Source of the DNA: Actinoplanes derwentensis
Lineage (GTDB): Bacteria; Actinomycetota; Actinomycetes; Mycobacteriales; Micromonosporaceae
Reading direction: 5' to 3'
DNA: 64,000 bases
NCBI RefSeq assembly: GCF_900104725.1
Contig: NZ_LT629758.1
Span: 3,162,001-3,226,000 of the forward strand
Made by a program: the position numbers and the translations under genes. Below are positions 1 to 8,586 of this stretch, piece by piece (the first letter of the stretch is position 1; each line of letters opens with the position of its first letter). Under the pieces are notes generated by a model. That model worked only from the letters and a program-made list of their open reading frames with translations. It ran no database searches and was not told the origin of the DNA.

Positions 1-1
1 G

Positions 2-667
2 CCGAGCCGGGACCTCGACCTGGCGACGTTGGAGCGCACCTTCACGCTGCAGTGCCACGATGCTCTGACCGCCGCTCTGGCGCCGGCTCTGCTGGCCGCG
101 ACGATCCACACCGCGCCGGGGGTACGCCTGAGGTTCCTCACCGAGGCCGCCGCCGACACCGACGATCTGCGGCACGGCCGGGTGGACCTGGAGATCGGCG
201 CGTCGACGCCGGAGCAGCCGGAGTTCCGCGCCGAGACGATCGGGTACGACCGGCTCGTCGTGGTCGTGCGCCCTGGTCACCCGTACCAGAGCAATCTGGA
301 TCTCGGGGTCTTCGCGGCGCAGGCGCATGTGCTCGTCTCGCGCCGGGGCCGCCTGAGCGATCCGGTGGACGACCTGCTCTCGGCGCGCGGGTTGCGGCGG
401 CGGGTGCTGGCGTCGGTCGGCAGCACCGCGAGCGCTTTGCGGATCGTCGCGGGCAGCGACGCGGTGGTGATCGCGGCGGAGTCGACGTGCCGCCCGTTGA
501 TCGAGGCGTTCGGGCTGCTCACCGTGCCTGCTCCGGTGGAGTTGCCGCCGTTGCCGGTGGTGACGGTGTGGCATCAGCGTTACGACAGCGAACCCGGTCA
601 CGCATGGCTGCGTGACCGGGTCCGGGAGGCGCTGGATCAGAGGTTCAGGGACCAGCTGTTGAGGTAA
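2..667 (+). CDS. LysR-family regulator, effector-binding domain (5' truncated by window)
   Basis: The reading frame is open from base 2, so the gene begins outside the window; the TTG at 29 is internal. The 222 visible residues match the C-terminal LysR substrate-binding fold: a typical entry (DLATLERTFTL), alternating hydrophobic strands, and the stretch YDRLVVVVRPGHPY that is common in these regulators at the hinge. The N-terminal helix-turn-helix is not visible. Such proteins activate or repress a neighbouring, usually divergent, operon, which would lie upstream of this window. The 3' end overlaps the convergent M4 protease gene by 31 bases. The family is fairly certain; the effector is unknown. 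Confidence 0.8.
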   Translation, partial: PSRDLDLATLERTFTLQCHDALTAALAPALLAATIHTAPGVRLRFLTEAAADTDDLRHGRVDLEIGASTPEQPEFRAETIGYDRLVVVVRPGHPYQSNLDLGVFAAQAHVLVSRRGRLSDPVDDLLSARGLRRRVLASVGSTASALRIVAGSDAVVIAAESTCRPLIEAFGLLTVPAPVELPPLPVVTVWHQRYDSEPGHAWLRDRVREALDQRFRDQLLR

Positions 668-2892
668 CCGGTGTCGATCGACGCCGCGTCCTGCACCCGC
701 AGTTTCCAGGCGCCGTCACCAGCCTCGGCGGACAGGTTGACGGCGTAGGTGGTGTCGATGTTGTCGGTGCTACCGCCGGTGCGGCTCTGCAGCGTGTAGA
801 CGCTGCCGTCCGGGGCGACCAGGGAGACGACCAGGTCACCGATGTACGTGTGGACGATGTGCACCTCGACGCTGCTGGTCGAGGAGGCGTTGCCGGCACA
901 GCCGTTGATCACGATCGTGGACTCGACGGTGGTGTTGTCGGAGATCGCGACGTCGGTGGCGTTGCTGCCGGAGCAACCGGGCAGACCGTTGACGGTCAGT
1001 GCCACGTTTGCCTGGCGGATCGTCGCCGGCGAGGTGCCGATGACGGTGACGGTGGACTGGCCGCTGTCGGCTTCGGCCGAGGCGGTGAGCGTCAGCGTGG
1101 TCGTCTCGCCGGCGGTGACCGACGGGGAGGCGAACGCCGCGGTCACGCCGGACGGCAGGGCCGAGGTGGTCAGATTGATGGTCTGCGCTTCACCGTCGAG
1201 GCTCGCGGTGGTGACGGTGACGTCGGCCGTGGTGCCCGGGTCGAGGGTCACCGTGGTCGGCGAGACCGCGACGGAGAAGTCGTTGGCGACCGGGCATTCG
1301 AGGTCGCTGCCGGCCACGTTGACCGCGGTCCACGCCGCCTGGACCGCCTTGTACTCAGTCGAGCACAGACCGTACAGGTCGGTCGCGGCGGACAGGGTGT
1401 AGGCGCGGGAGGTGTTCGCCGGGGTGGTGGTGTTGACGTAGCGGGTGTTCGAGGTGAAGTACACGTCGAGCGCCCGGTACCAGATCTTCTCGGCCTTCTC
1501 GCGGCCGATGCCGACGACGCCGGGGGCGGTGCCGCAGATCGGGGAGGTGCCGTACGCGGTGGCGCCGGTGCCTTCGGCCAGGTTGAAGAAGAAGTGGTTG
1601 CCCGGACCGGACGAGTAGTGCACGTCGACGCTGTTGGTGCTGGTCGACCAGCAGCCGTGCGAGCGGGAGTCCAGGGTCGGGTTGTACATGTAGCGCAGCG
1701 GGGTGCCGTTGCCGTTGATGTCGATCTTCTCGCCGACGTCGTAGTCACCCGGGTCGCTGGCGGTGTTGGCGTAGAACTCGACCATCGAGCCGAAGATGTC
1801 GCTGGTGGACTCGTTGAGGCCACCGGACTCACCGGAGTAGGTCAGGCCGCCTGCGACCACGTTCTCGGTCACGCCGTGCGCCATCTCGTGCCCGGCCACG
1901 TCCAGGGAGACCAGCGGCTTCGCGTTGCCCGTGCCGTCGCCGTAGGTCATCTGGGCGCCGTCCCAGAACGCGTTGACGTACGCACTGCCGTAGTGCACCC
2001 GGGACGGCACGCCGCGCCCGTCGCCGAAGATGCCGTCGCGGCCGTGCACGTTCTTGAAGTAGTCGAACGTGGTCGACGCGCCGAACGCGGCGTCCACGGC
2101 GGCCGACTGCCGGCTGGTGTAGACGCCGGTGCCCCACACGTTGTCGTCGTCGGTGAACGTGGTGCAGGTGCTGGTGCCGTTGTTCATGTCGCAGGTACGG
2201 CCGTTGCCACGTACCGGGTCGATCAGGCTGTAGGTGGTGCCGGACAGCGTGGACTCGACGGCGACGGCGCCGGAGTAGATGCTGTTGCCGGTTCCGGTGA
2301 TGTGGTTGATCTCGTCGTATTCACCGATCTGCTTGCCGGTGACGGCGTCGGTGATGACGTGGAAGCGGGAGGGGGTCTGCCCGTCGGCCGCCCAGCCGTG
2401 CAGCACGGTCTCCCAGGCCAGGATGCCGTAGCCGGTGCTCGCGTCGACGAACAGTTCGGGCTGGTCGCTCTCGGTCAGCTTGCCTTCGAAGCGGGCCTTC
2501 GCCGCTTTCAGCGCCTTGGCGCTGGTGACCTTCGGGGTGACCTTCAGGGCGAGTGGTTTGGCCAGGCCGAGTGACGTGCTCTCCAATGAGCCGTCGGCTT
2601 TGGTGTGCACGACGAAGTCGCCGCCGTAGACCCGCAGGCCCTGGTATTCACGGCTGTAGCGGACGTGGGCGTCGCCGTCGGCGTCGACCTTGGTGCGGTA
2701 GGCGGTGTAGGACTCGCCACCGGCGCCGGCGATGGCTGCCGGGCGGGCTTCGATCAGGTCGTCGGCACGGCTCACGGCCTGTGCGGGCGAGGGCGGAGCG
2801 GGTTTCGGCGCGGCCGAACTGCTCGCGGCGGTGGCCACGAGGGTGCTACCGACCAGCGCGGTGACGCCGGCCAGCGCGAGGGATTTCTTCAC
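637..2892 (-). CDS. Secreted M4 (thermolysin-family) metalloprotease with P domain
   Basis: A secreted neutral zinc endopeptidase of about 751 residues. Order: signal peptide (KKSLALAGV..., cut near SSAAP), FTP/PepSY-type propeptide (about 50-190), M4 catalytic domain with HEMAH (H335, E336, H339) and the third ligand in GGLNESTSD (E361), an Ig-like/BACON-like segment (about 535-635), and a C-terminal proprotein-convertase P domain with the CSGSNATDV and WSLNL hallmarks. I choose the GTG at 2892 over the GTG at 2919 because GGGAGG lies 6 bases before it and the signal peptide then starts with KK. The gene is monocistronic and divergent from the lipoprotein at 3056. The long dyads at 2918-2986 lie in its promoter region. 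Confidence 0.9.
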   Translation of the reverse strand: MKKSLALAGVTALVGSTLVATAASSSAAPKPAPPSPAQAVSRADDLIEARPAAIAGAGGESYTAYRTKVDADGDAHVRYSREYQGLRVYGGDFVVHTKADGSLESTSLGLAKPLALKVTPKVTSAKALKAAKARFEGKLTESDQPELFVDASTGYGILAWETVLHGWAADGQTPSRFHVITDAVTGKQIGEYDEINHITGTGNSIYSGAVAVESTLSGTTYSLIDPVRGNGRTCDMNNGTSTCTTFTDDDNVWGTGVYTSRQSAAVDAAFGASTTFDYFKNVHGRDGIFGDGRGVPSRVHYGSAYVNAFWDGAQMTYGDGTGNAKPLVSLDVAGHEMAHGVTENVVAGGLTYSGESGGLNESTSDIFGSMVEFYANTASDPGDYDVGEKIDINGNGTPLRYMYNPTLDSRSHGCWSTSTNSVDVHYSSGPGNHFFFNLAEGTGATAYGTSPICGTAPGVVGIGREKAEKIWYRALDVYFTSNTRYVNTTTPANTSRAYTLSAATDLYGLCSTEYKAVQAAWTAVNVAGSDLECPVANDFSVAVSPTTVTLDPGTTADVTVTTASLDGEAQTINLTTSALPSGVTAAFASPSVTAGETTTLTLTASAEADSGQSTVTVIGTSPATIRQANVALTVNGLPGCSGSNATDVAISDNTTVESTIVINGCAGNASSTSSVEVHIVHTYIGDLVVSLVAPDGSVYTLQSRTGGSTDNIDTTYAVNLSAEAGDGAWKLRVQDAASIDTGYLNSWSLNL

Positions 2893-2917
2893 GCGGTTCC
2901 TCCCGAACCAGAGATTC

Positions 2918-2933
2918 ACACATTGGAATGTGT
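2918..2933. promoter_or_regulatory. Inverted repeat ACACATT-GG-AATGTGT
   Basis: A perfect 7+2+7 palindrome 26 bases upstream of the M4 protease start, in an unusually AT-rich divergent region. The size and position suit a dimeric repressor or activator site. The cognate regulator is unknown; this is an inference from symmetry only. Confidence 0.4.
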
Positions 2934-2941
2934 ATATGAAT

Positions 2942-2986
2942 TATGACCCGAAGATAGTGACGATCTTATATATCTTCCGGGTCATA
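2942..2986. promoter_or_regulatory. Large hyphenated dyad between divergent M4 protease and lipoprotein genes
   Basis: The left arm at 2942-2956 (TATGACCCGAAGATA) pairs with 2971-2986 (TATCTTCCGGGTCATA), with one extra base on the right, around a 14-base AT-rich centre. It lies midway between starts at 2892 and 3056. It could be a long operator for a regulator controlling both genes, or a structured 5' leader. There is no T-run, so it does not look like a terminator. Confidence 0.45.
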
Positions 2987-3055
2987 CCAACAGGATCGGA
3001 ATCGGCCACGGCCCGCTAGTGCCAGTGTTACGGTGAATGCGGGGAAAGGGGTGTT

Positions 3056-4336
3056 TTGCGACCTATATCCAGAAGGCAAGCGCTCCTGCTGGGACTCGGC
3101 TGCGCCGCCGGGACGATGACCGCGTGTGCGCAGGAGACCCCGGCGGCCGACACCACTGGCCGGACCCGGCTGCTCTACTGGCCGGGCGGGCTGAGCACCG
3201 GCATCCTGAACAAGGCGAAGAGCCAGTTCGACTCGCGCACCGAGATCGCGCCGGAACTGCTGCAGGGCGACTACCGGGAGCAGCTCGTCGCAATCCTCAA
3301 CAGCGGTCAGGACCGGCCCGGCATCGTCGGCATCAAGGGCGAGGAGGTCGCCTCGCTGGTGCCCCGCGCCGACCTCTTCGTCGACCTGCACACCCTCGGC
3401 GTCGACGACCTGATGAGCGAGTACGTCCCGTGGAAGTGGCAGCAGGCCGCGTCACCGGACAATCGGCAGATCGGGTTCCCGATCGACATCGGGCCGACCG
3501 CCACGTTCTACCGCGCCGATCTGTTCGCCCGCGCCGGACTGCCCAGCGAACCGGCCGAGATGGCCACGGTGGTGCGCACCTGGGCCGACTACATCGCCAA
3601 CGGTGTGAAGCTGGTGAAGGCGACACCGTCGGTGAAGCTGGTCCGCAACGGCAGCGAGCTGTACACCATCAAGCTCTGGCAGGGCACCCAGCGGTACATC
3701 GACGAGACCAACCACTACATCGGCGGCGAGCCGCACGTCCGGGCCGCCTGGGATCTGGCCGTCGACCTGATCGGTAAGGACCTGTCGGCCGGCATCCTCG
3801 GTGACGACGAGTCCGGCTGGGCCGAGGCGATGAAGAAGGGCACGGTCGCCACCGCCCTCGGCGCATCCTGGCTGGGTTACGACCTGACCAGTCTGGCCCC
3901 GGACACCAGCGGCAAATGGCGGGTCGCGGCCGGTCCGGCGATCGGCGCCAACTACGGTGGCTCGTTCCTGGCCATCCCCGAGGGCAGCGCCGACCCCGAG
4001 CTGTCCTTCGAGATCATCAAGTGGATCCTGGCGCCCGACAATCAGGCCGCCGCGTTCACCGACGCCGCACTGTTCCCGGCCGCGACCGCGGCGTTCGACA
4101 TGCCGGCGCTGCAGGAACCGGACCCGTTCTTCGGCGGCCAGAAGACCATCGAGATCTTCGCCGAGTCGGCCCGCAAGGCGCACCGCGTCTACGAGGCGCC
4201 GGCCGACTCGAAGATCCACGAGGTGTTCGTGGATCAGCTCTCCGAGATCGAACTGGGGACTAAGGCGGCTACCCGGGCCTGGACCGACGCGGTCGCCGCG
4301 GGCCGTTCGATCGGCGAGTCACTGGGCGTCAACTAG
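3056..4336 (+). CDS. Extracellular solute-binding lipoprotein, family-1 (MalE-like)
   Basis: A 426-residue binding protein of the type that delivers sugars to ABC importers. The N-terminus has a twin-arginine motif (SRRQALLLG) followed by a lipobox-like MTAC at about residues 21-24, so it is probably a Tat-exported lipoprotein. The start is TTG, preceded by GGGGAAAGGGG; no better in-frame start exists. The body has the family's long alpha/beta fold (LLYWPGG, GASWLGYDL, GGSFLAIPEGS). No permease or ATPase gene is near; the neighbours are a second binding lipoprotein and a GGDEF-EAL protein. The last codons lie inside the first copy of a 24-base tandem repeat. The ligand is unknown; sugar is the family default. 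Confidence 0.85.
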   Translation: MRPISRRQALLLGLGCAAGTMTACAQETPAADTTGRTRLLYWPGGLSTGILNKAKSQFDSRTEIAPELLQGDYREQLVAILNSGQDRPGIVGIKGEEVASLVPRADLFVDLHTLGVDDLMSEYVPWKWQQAASPDNRQIGFPIDIGPTATFYRADLFARAGLPSEPAEMATVVRTWADYIANGVKLVKATPSVKLVRNGSELYTIKLWQGTQRYIDETNHYIGGEPHVRAAWDLAVDLIGKDLSAGILGDDESGWAEAMKKGTVATALGASWLGYDLTSLAPDTSGKWRVAAGPAIGANYGGSFLAIPEGSADPELSFEIIKWILAPDNQAAAFTDAALFPAATAAFDMPALQEPDPFFGGQKTIEIFAESARKAHRVYEAPADSKIHEVFVDQLSEIELGTKAATRAWTDAVAAGRSIGESLGVN

Positions 4337-4412
4337 AGGGAGTCACTGGGCGTCGACCAGAGGGAATCACTAGGCCTCAACGAGAGGGAATCACTGGGCC
4401 TCGACCAGAGGG
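4318..4412. repeat. Four tandem 24-base repeats across the convergent gene junction
   Basis: The copies are 4318-4341, 4342-4365, 4366-4389 and 4390-4412 (the last lacks one base). The unit resembles GTCACTGGGCGTC(A/G)AC...AGAGGGA. Copies 1/3 share TCAAC and copies 2/4 share TCGACC, suggesting that a 48-base pair was duplicated. Copy 1 encodes the C-terminus of the plus-strand lipoprotein (SLGVN, stop) and copy 4 the C-terminus of the minus-strand lipoprotein (PLVEAQ, stop). The middle copies are non-coding but keep the reading frame on the plus strand. Confidence 0.9.
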
Positions 4413-5425
4413 CGGAGATGGTCCGGCAGGTTCGCCAGGATCGCGTCGGCCTGCGGCTTGAACCACGCCCGCCGGGCCTGATCGCTCGCCTGCCGGGCGA
4501 CGATCTCCCCGACGTTGACGGTGTCCACCACGAGGCCCGGCACCGCCAGCCAGCCGGCCGGCAGTTCGTCGCCGTCCTTCGCGCACCGGGCCTGGATCGC
4601 CCCGGCCAGCAGACCCTGCAGGTACGGTTCGGTGGACACCAGCACCAGCGCGCCGGTCCCGGCCACCGACAGCGCCTTCGGATCGGTGCCGACCCCGCCG
4701 TCGATCCGGGTGGGATGGGTGTCGCGCAGTTCGGCCAGGCTGTGCGCGTCCGCGCCGCCCACCCCGATGAAGGCGAGCGCGTGCGGATTGGCCTCCTGCA
4801 GGGTCTTCCAGGCCTGCTTGTTCGCGGCCGGGTCCTGCTTGGTGTCGAACGGCCCGAGCACTGTCACGTCCGGCCGGAGCTTCTCGACGGCCGCCCGCAC
4901 GCCACTGGCCCGCTGATCGAGGACGACCACACCGGGGTACGGCGAACCGATGATCACCAGACCCTCGGTCTGGGCCGGGATCCGGTGCGCCATCGCCTCG
5001 CCCAGCTGGGTGCCGATGGCGAGGTTGTCGTTGCCGATGAAGAGCGGCACCCGGGAACCCGGCGCCGGGATGGTGTGCAGCCCGACCAGCGAGGTGCCGG
5101 CCGCAGCGGCCTTGCCCAGCGAGTCGGCGAACAGTTCCGGGGCGAACGTGAACAACGAGATCGACCCGTGCTTGCCGTCCAGGAAGCCCCGGATCATCCG
5201 CATCTCGGCGGCGTTGTCGACGGTCTCCGGCCCGATGATCTTCTGCCCGACTCCGGGAACCCGGCGGACGCCCTCTCCGAAACCGGTGGCGAGTTCCCGT
5301 ACGAAGTCGACCTGCCGGCCGGCCACCACCAGCACCGCCGGCGCCGGCTCCGACGGGGCCTCACCACTGCACGCGGCGAGCACGAACGCCGCGGCGAACG
5401 CGGCGGGACCAGCCCTCATCTGCAC
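4391..5425 (-). CDS. Periplasmic-binding-protein-type lipoprotein (Peripla_BP_4-like)
   Basis: A 344-residue protein with a lipoprotein signal (lipobox LAAC at about residues 16-19, followed by SGEAPSEPAPA). The mature part resembles RbsB/LacI-type binding proteins: a strand-rich start (AVLVVAGRQVDFV), GFLDGKHGSISLFT, LVGLHTIPAPGS, and a second lobe (HALAFIGVGGAD). It would bind a small solute, probably a sugar. It has no transport partners. It converges on the solute-binding lipoprotein at 3056 and is divergent from the GGDEF-EAL gene at 5509, with 83 bases between starts, so the two may share a promoter region. The stop lies inside the last 24-base repeat. Confidence 0.8.
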   Translation of the reverse strand: MQMRAGPAAFAAAFVLAACSGEAPSEPAPAVLVVAGRQVDFVRELATGFGEGVRRVPGVGQKIIGPETVDNAAEMRMIRGFLDGKHGSISLFTFAPELFADSLGKAAAAGTSLVGLHTIPAPGSRVPLFIGNDNLAIGTQLGEAMAHRIPAQTEGLVIIGSPYPGVVVLDQRASGVRAAVEKLRPDVTVLGPFDTKQDPAANKQAWKTLQEANPHALAFIGVGGADAHSLAELRDTHPTRIDGGVGTDPKALSVAGTGALVLVSTEPYLQGLLAGAIQARCAKDGDELPAGWLAVPGLVVDTVNVGEIVARQASDQARRAWFKPQADAILANLPDHLRPLVEAQ

Positions 5426-5508
5426 CCCCGGCTATCCATCGGCAGCGCCCGCCCCTGGCTGAGTCTCAACAACACGACAAGACCGCCGATAGGCTTTCGG
5501 GAGGTGCC

Positions 5509-7458
5509 ATGCGGGACTGGTTACGACGGCGGGTGGTCGCCCGTAGCGCGGTGGCGGCCCTGACCGTGGGTCTCGCCCTGCTCGCCGCGATGGCCGTGGT
5601 CAGCAGCCGGTCCACCGCGCGGGCCGCCGACATCGCGGCCGGCACCCAGCAGACCAGCCAGCAGTGGAACGAGATCTACCTCAAGATCAGCATGGAGTAC
5701 GAGCTGCTGGAGGACTATCTCGACTCCCCCGATCTGGGTGACCGGCAGCCGCTGTTGTCGTCGATCGGCTCGGCCGAGCCCAACCTGCGGTGGCTGCTGG
5801 CCAACGGCGGCGAGGACGACACCCGGCAGGTGATGGCCCTACAGAACGCGTACGGCGGCTACACCTACACGTTGCGCAACCTGATCGACGCGGCGGCCAC
5901 CGCGGACCGCGACGGCACCCTGAAGTACGCCCGGCAGGCCGCCCTGAGCGCCTCCGGTCTGCGCCGGCAGGCGTCGGTGAACGTGGCCCGCAACAACCTC
6001 GCCATCGCGGTGGTGCTGCGTGACGCCAAGGAGCAGAACGCCCGCCAGCTGATCGCGGTCGAGGTGCTGTCGCTGGCCGACCTGCTGCTGGTGATCTTCT
6101 GCGGGCTGGTGCTGCTGGCGTACCAGAAACGCACCGAGCGTCAGGCCGCCGACAACGACTACCGTGCCTCCCACGACGGGCTCACCGGGCTGGCCAACCG
6201 GCGGCTGCTCGGCGAGCGGGTGTCGCGCGCCATCGCCGACGCCGACCGGGACGGCCCCGGAGTCGGGTTGCTGTTGCTGGACCTCAACCGGTTCAAAGAA
6301 GTCAACGACACCCTCGGCCACCACTCCGGCGACCTGCTGCTGATCGAGGTGGCCCGGCGCCTGAGCAACGGCAGCCGGGCCTCCGACCTGGTGGCCCGGC
6401 TGGGCGGCGACGAGTTCGCGATCCTGCTGGCCGGCGTCGAGGACATCACCGATGCGCACACGGTCGCCCAGCGTGTCCTCACCGAACTGTGCGGGCCCGC
6501 CCAAGTCGGCGACCTCTCCGTCGACATCAGCGGCAGCATCGGCTACTCGCACTACCCCTCGCTCAGCAGCAGCGCCGAGGAACTGCTGCAGCACGCCGAC
6601 GTCGCGATGTACCACGCCAAACGCAACCGCCTCGGGCTCGCCGGATACGAGCCGGAGAACGACAACAACAGCTACGAACAGCTCACCCTGCTGACCGATC
6701 TGCGCTACGCGATCGACCGCGGCGAACTCGAACTGCACTACCAGCCCAAGGTCCGGCCCGCCGACCGCTCGGTGGCCGGGATGGAGGCGCTGGTCCGGTG
6801 GCGGCACCCGACCCGGGGACTGCTCGGCCCGCACGCGTTCGTGCCGGAGGCCGAACAGAGCGACCTGATGCTGTCACTGACCGAGGCGGTGCTCGACATG
6901 GCCCTGCGGCAGCAGCGCGAATGGCGCGACACCGGCCGGCACATCCCGGTCGCGGTCAACATCGGCGCCGCCTGCCTGCGGGACGCAGGCTTCCCGGCCC
7001 GGGTCGAGGAACTGCTCCGCCGGTACGGCGCGGTCGCCGGCCACCTCACCATGGAGATCACCGAAACATTCCTGATCATCGACCCGGAAGCCGCGGCCGC
7101 CGCCCTCACGCTGCTGCGTGACCGGGGCGTCCGGGTCTCCATCGACGACTTCGGGGTGGGCTATTCGTCGATGAGTTATCTGCAGTCGATGCCGCTGGAC
7201 GAGCTGAAGATCGACCGCAAGTTCACCGCCGAGATCCTCACCACCGAACGGGGCCGGGCCATCGCCACCGCGATCGTCGATCTGGCCCACGCCCTCGACC
7301 TGACCGTGGTGGCCGAGGGCATCGAGGACGAGAACACCCTCACCGTCGTCGGCGAGATGGGCTGCGAACAGGCCCAGGGCTACTTCATGTGCCGCCCGCT
7401 GCACCCGGACTCCATCCCCGCCTGGCTGGACAGCTGGAGCGTTCCCGCCCTCAACTGA
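5509..7458 (+). CDS. Membrane-bound GGDEF-EAL cyclic-di-GMP enzyme
   Basis: A 649-residue protein with one TM helix at about 13-33, an extracytoplasmic mostly helical domain (34-182), a second TM at about 183-205, GGDEF at 299-303 and EAL at 426-428. The GGDEF half keeps an inhibitory-site motif (RASD, five residues before GGDEF). The EAL half keeps EALVRW, a metal-binding-type MEITETF and DDFGVGYSS. Both synthesis and hydrolysis of c-di-GMP are therefore possible. The outer domain is well placed to read a bound ligand or a binding protein. It lies next to, and is divergent from, a solute-binding lipoprotein. Confidence 0.92.
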   Translation: MRDWLRRRVVARSAVAALTVGLALLAAMAVVSSRSTARAADIAAGTQQTSQQWNEIYLKISMEYELLEDYLDSPDLGDRQPLLSSIGSAEPNLRWLLANGGEDDTRQVMALQNAYGGYTYTLRNLIDAAATADRDGTLKYARQAALSASGLRRQASVNVARNNLAIAVVLRDAKEQNARQLIAVEVLSLADLLLVIFCGLVLLAYQKRTERQAADNDYRASHDGLTGLANRRLLGERVSRAIADADRDGPGVGLLLLDLNRFKEVNDTLGHHSGDLLLIEVARRLSNGSRASDLVARLGGDEFAILLAGVEDITDAHTVAQRVLTELCGPAQVGDLSVDISGSIGYSHYPSLSSSAEELLQHADVAMYHAKRNRLGLAGYEPENDNNSYEQLTLLTDLRYAIDRGELELHYQPKVRPADRSVAGMEALVRWRHPTRGLLGPHAFVPEAEQSDLMLSLTEAVLDMALRQQREWRDTGRHIPVAVNIGAACLRDAGFPARVEELLRRYGAVAGHLTMEITETFLIIDPEAAAAALTLLRDRGVRVSIDDFGVGYSSMSYLQSMPLDELKIDRKFTAEILTTERGRAIATAIVDLAHALDLTVVAEGIEDENTLTVVGEMGCEQAQGYFMCRPLHPDSIPAWLDSWSVPALN

Positions 7459-7463
7459 CCACC

Positions 7464-8537
7464 TCAGGACAGCAGGCCGCCGTACGGGCCGGACAGGATC
7501 GCGTTCTTCTGCGCCTGACTGAAGTGGGTGTTCGGGTAGTCGTAGAACGACCCGGACATCGGGGTGCCGTCGGTCGACGTGGAGTCGGGAAGGCCGAAGG
7601 CGTGGCCCAGTTCGTGCACCATCCCGCCGTACCAGCGGTTCATCGGGCCGTTGATCCCGGCCGCGCCGTCCGCGTCGTGGCCGCTGAGCACCACCCAGCC
7701 GGGGCTGGCACCGCCGCCGGACTGATTGGTCTCCTCCGCGCTGATCTCGCCGACGACCAGCCAGCGGCTGTCCGGGTTGGCGATCCCGAAGCGGCGCATC
7801 AACTCCTGATGCATGTTGCCGACGACGCACCAGTAGTGGTCGCTGCCGGAACAGTTGGTGGTGATGTACCAGTTCCGGTCGTGCTCGCCGGTGACCACCT
7901 CGACGACGGTGCTGTTGAGGGTGAAGGTCTTGCCGAGTTCCTGCCGGTAGTAGCGCTGGGCCTCGCGCATGACGGCCGCGATGCCGTCGGGGTAACGCTG
8001 GTCGAAGGCGACATCGGTCGGCTTGAGCCAGAAGACCCGGACCGTCTTGAGGGCCGGCGACGACGACGGAACGGGCGTCGAACTGCTCGACGGGCTGGTC
8101 GACGGGCTGCCGGAGGGGACCACTCCGCCGGTGCAGGCGACACCGTTCAGGGTGAAGGCCGTCGGTACCGGGTTGGTGCCGGTGAACGATCCGTTGAAGC
8201 CGAACGAGGTGCTGCCCCCGGTCCCGAGCACGCCGTTGTAGCTGACATTGACAGCGGTCACCGCCGTGCCGCTCTGGGTCACGGTCGAATTCCATGCCTG
8301 AGCTACGGCTAGCCCGGAAGCGAAAGTCCAGCGCAACGACCAGCCGTTGATCGGGTCGCCGAGATTCGTGATCGCCACGTTCGCCCCGAACCCGCCCTGC
8401 CACTGTGAACTGATCGTGTAATTCACCTGACAACCGGCCGCCGCCGCGCTGGCAACCGGCGCGAGCACGGCCGCCGTGACAGCCAGGACACCGGTGGCGG
8501 CGACCGCCAGCAGGCTGCGGATCCGTCGAGTTCCCAT
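7464..8537 (-). CDS. Secreted CBM2-linked metzincin-like zinc protease
   Basis: A 357-residue secreted protein: signal peptide (1-34), CBM2 cellulose/chitin-binding module (about 36-136, with GFGANVAITNLG, conserved Trp and Cys), a Ser/Pro linker (137-163), and a catalytic region with HELGHAFGLPD (H308, E309, H312, D318) and a possible Met-turn (PMSG, M327). This is the HExxHxxGxxH/D zinc signature with Asp as third ligand, as in some metzincins. RBS GGAGGG precedes the ATG. The substrate is probably protein held in or near plant or fungal cell walls. The gene is convergent with the GGDEF-EAL gene (5 bases apart). The exact peptidase family is not recognised. Confidence 0.82.
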   Translation of the reverse strand: MGTRRIRSLLAVAATGVLAVTAAVLAPVASAAAAGCQVNYTISSQWQGGFGANVAITNLGDPINGWSLRWTFASGLAVAQAWNSTVTQSGTAVTAVNVSYNGVLGTGGSTSFGFNGSFTGTNPVPTAFTLNGVACTGGVVPSGSPSTSPSSSSTPVPSSSPALKTVRVFWLKPTDVAFDQRYPDGIAAVMREAQRYYRQELGKTFTLNSTVVEVVTGEHDRNWYITTNCSGSDHYWCVVGNMHQELMRRFGIANPDSRWLVVGEISAEETNQSGGGASPGWVVLSGHDADGAAGINGPMNRWYGGMVHELGHAFGLPDSTSTDGTPMSGSFYDYPNTHFSQAQKNAILSGPYGGLLS

Positions 8538-8558
8538 CGTCGCCCTCCAGCGGCAAGA

Positions 8559-8576
8559 GATTGAGTGATATCAATC
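8559..8576. promoter_or_regulatory. Inverted repeat GATTGA-N6-TCAATC
   Basis: A perfect 6-base dyad about 22 bases upstream of the CBM2-metalloprotease start, in the divergent region to the S1 protease. It probably overlaps the promoter or the transcript start. The binding factor is unknown. Confidence 0.3.
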
Positions 8577-8586
8577 AACATGCGCG

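Noticed and set aside
850..2574. Long open frame antisense to the M4 protease
   Set aside because: It is the GC-driven shadow of the protease codons; composition is Gly/Val/Arg/Asp-rich with no domain, start signal or motif.
4318..4412. CRISPR-like array
   Set aside because: The 24-base units are directly abutting with no spacers, and encode gene ends.
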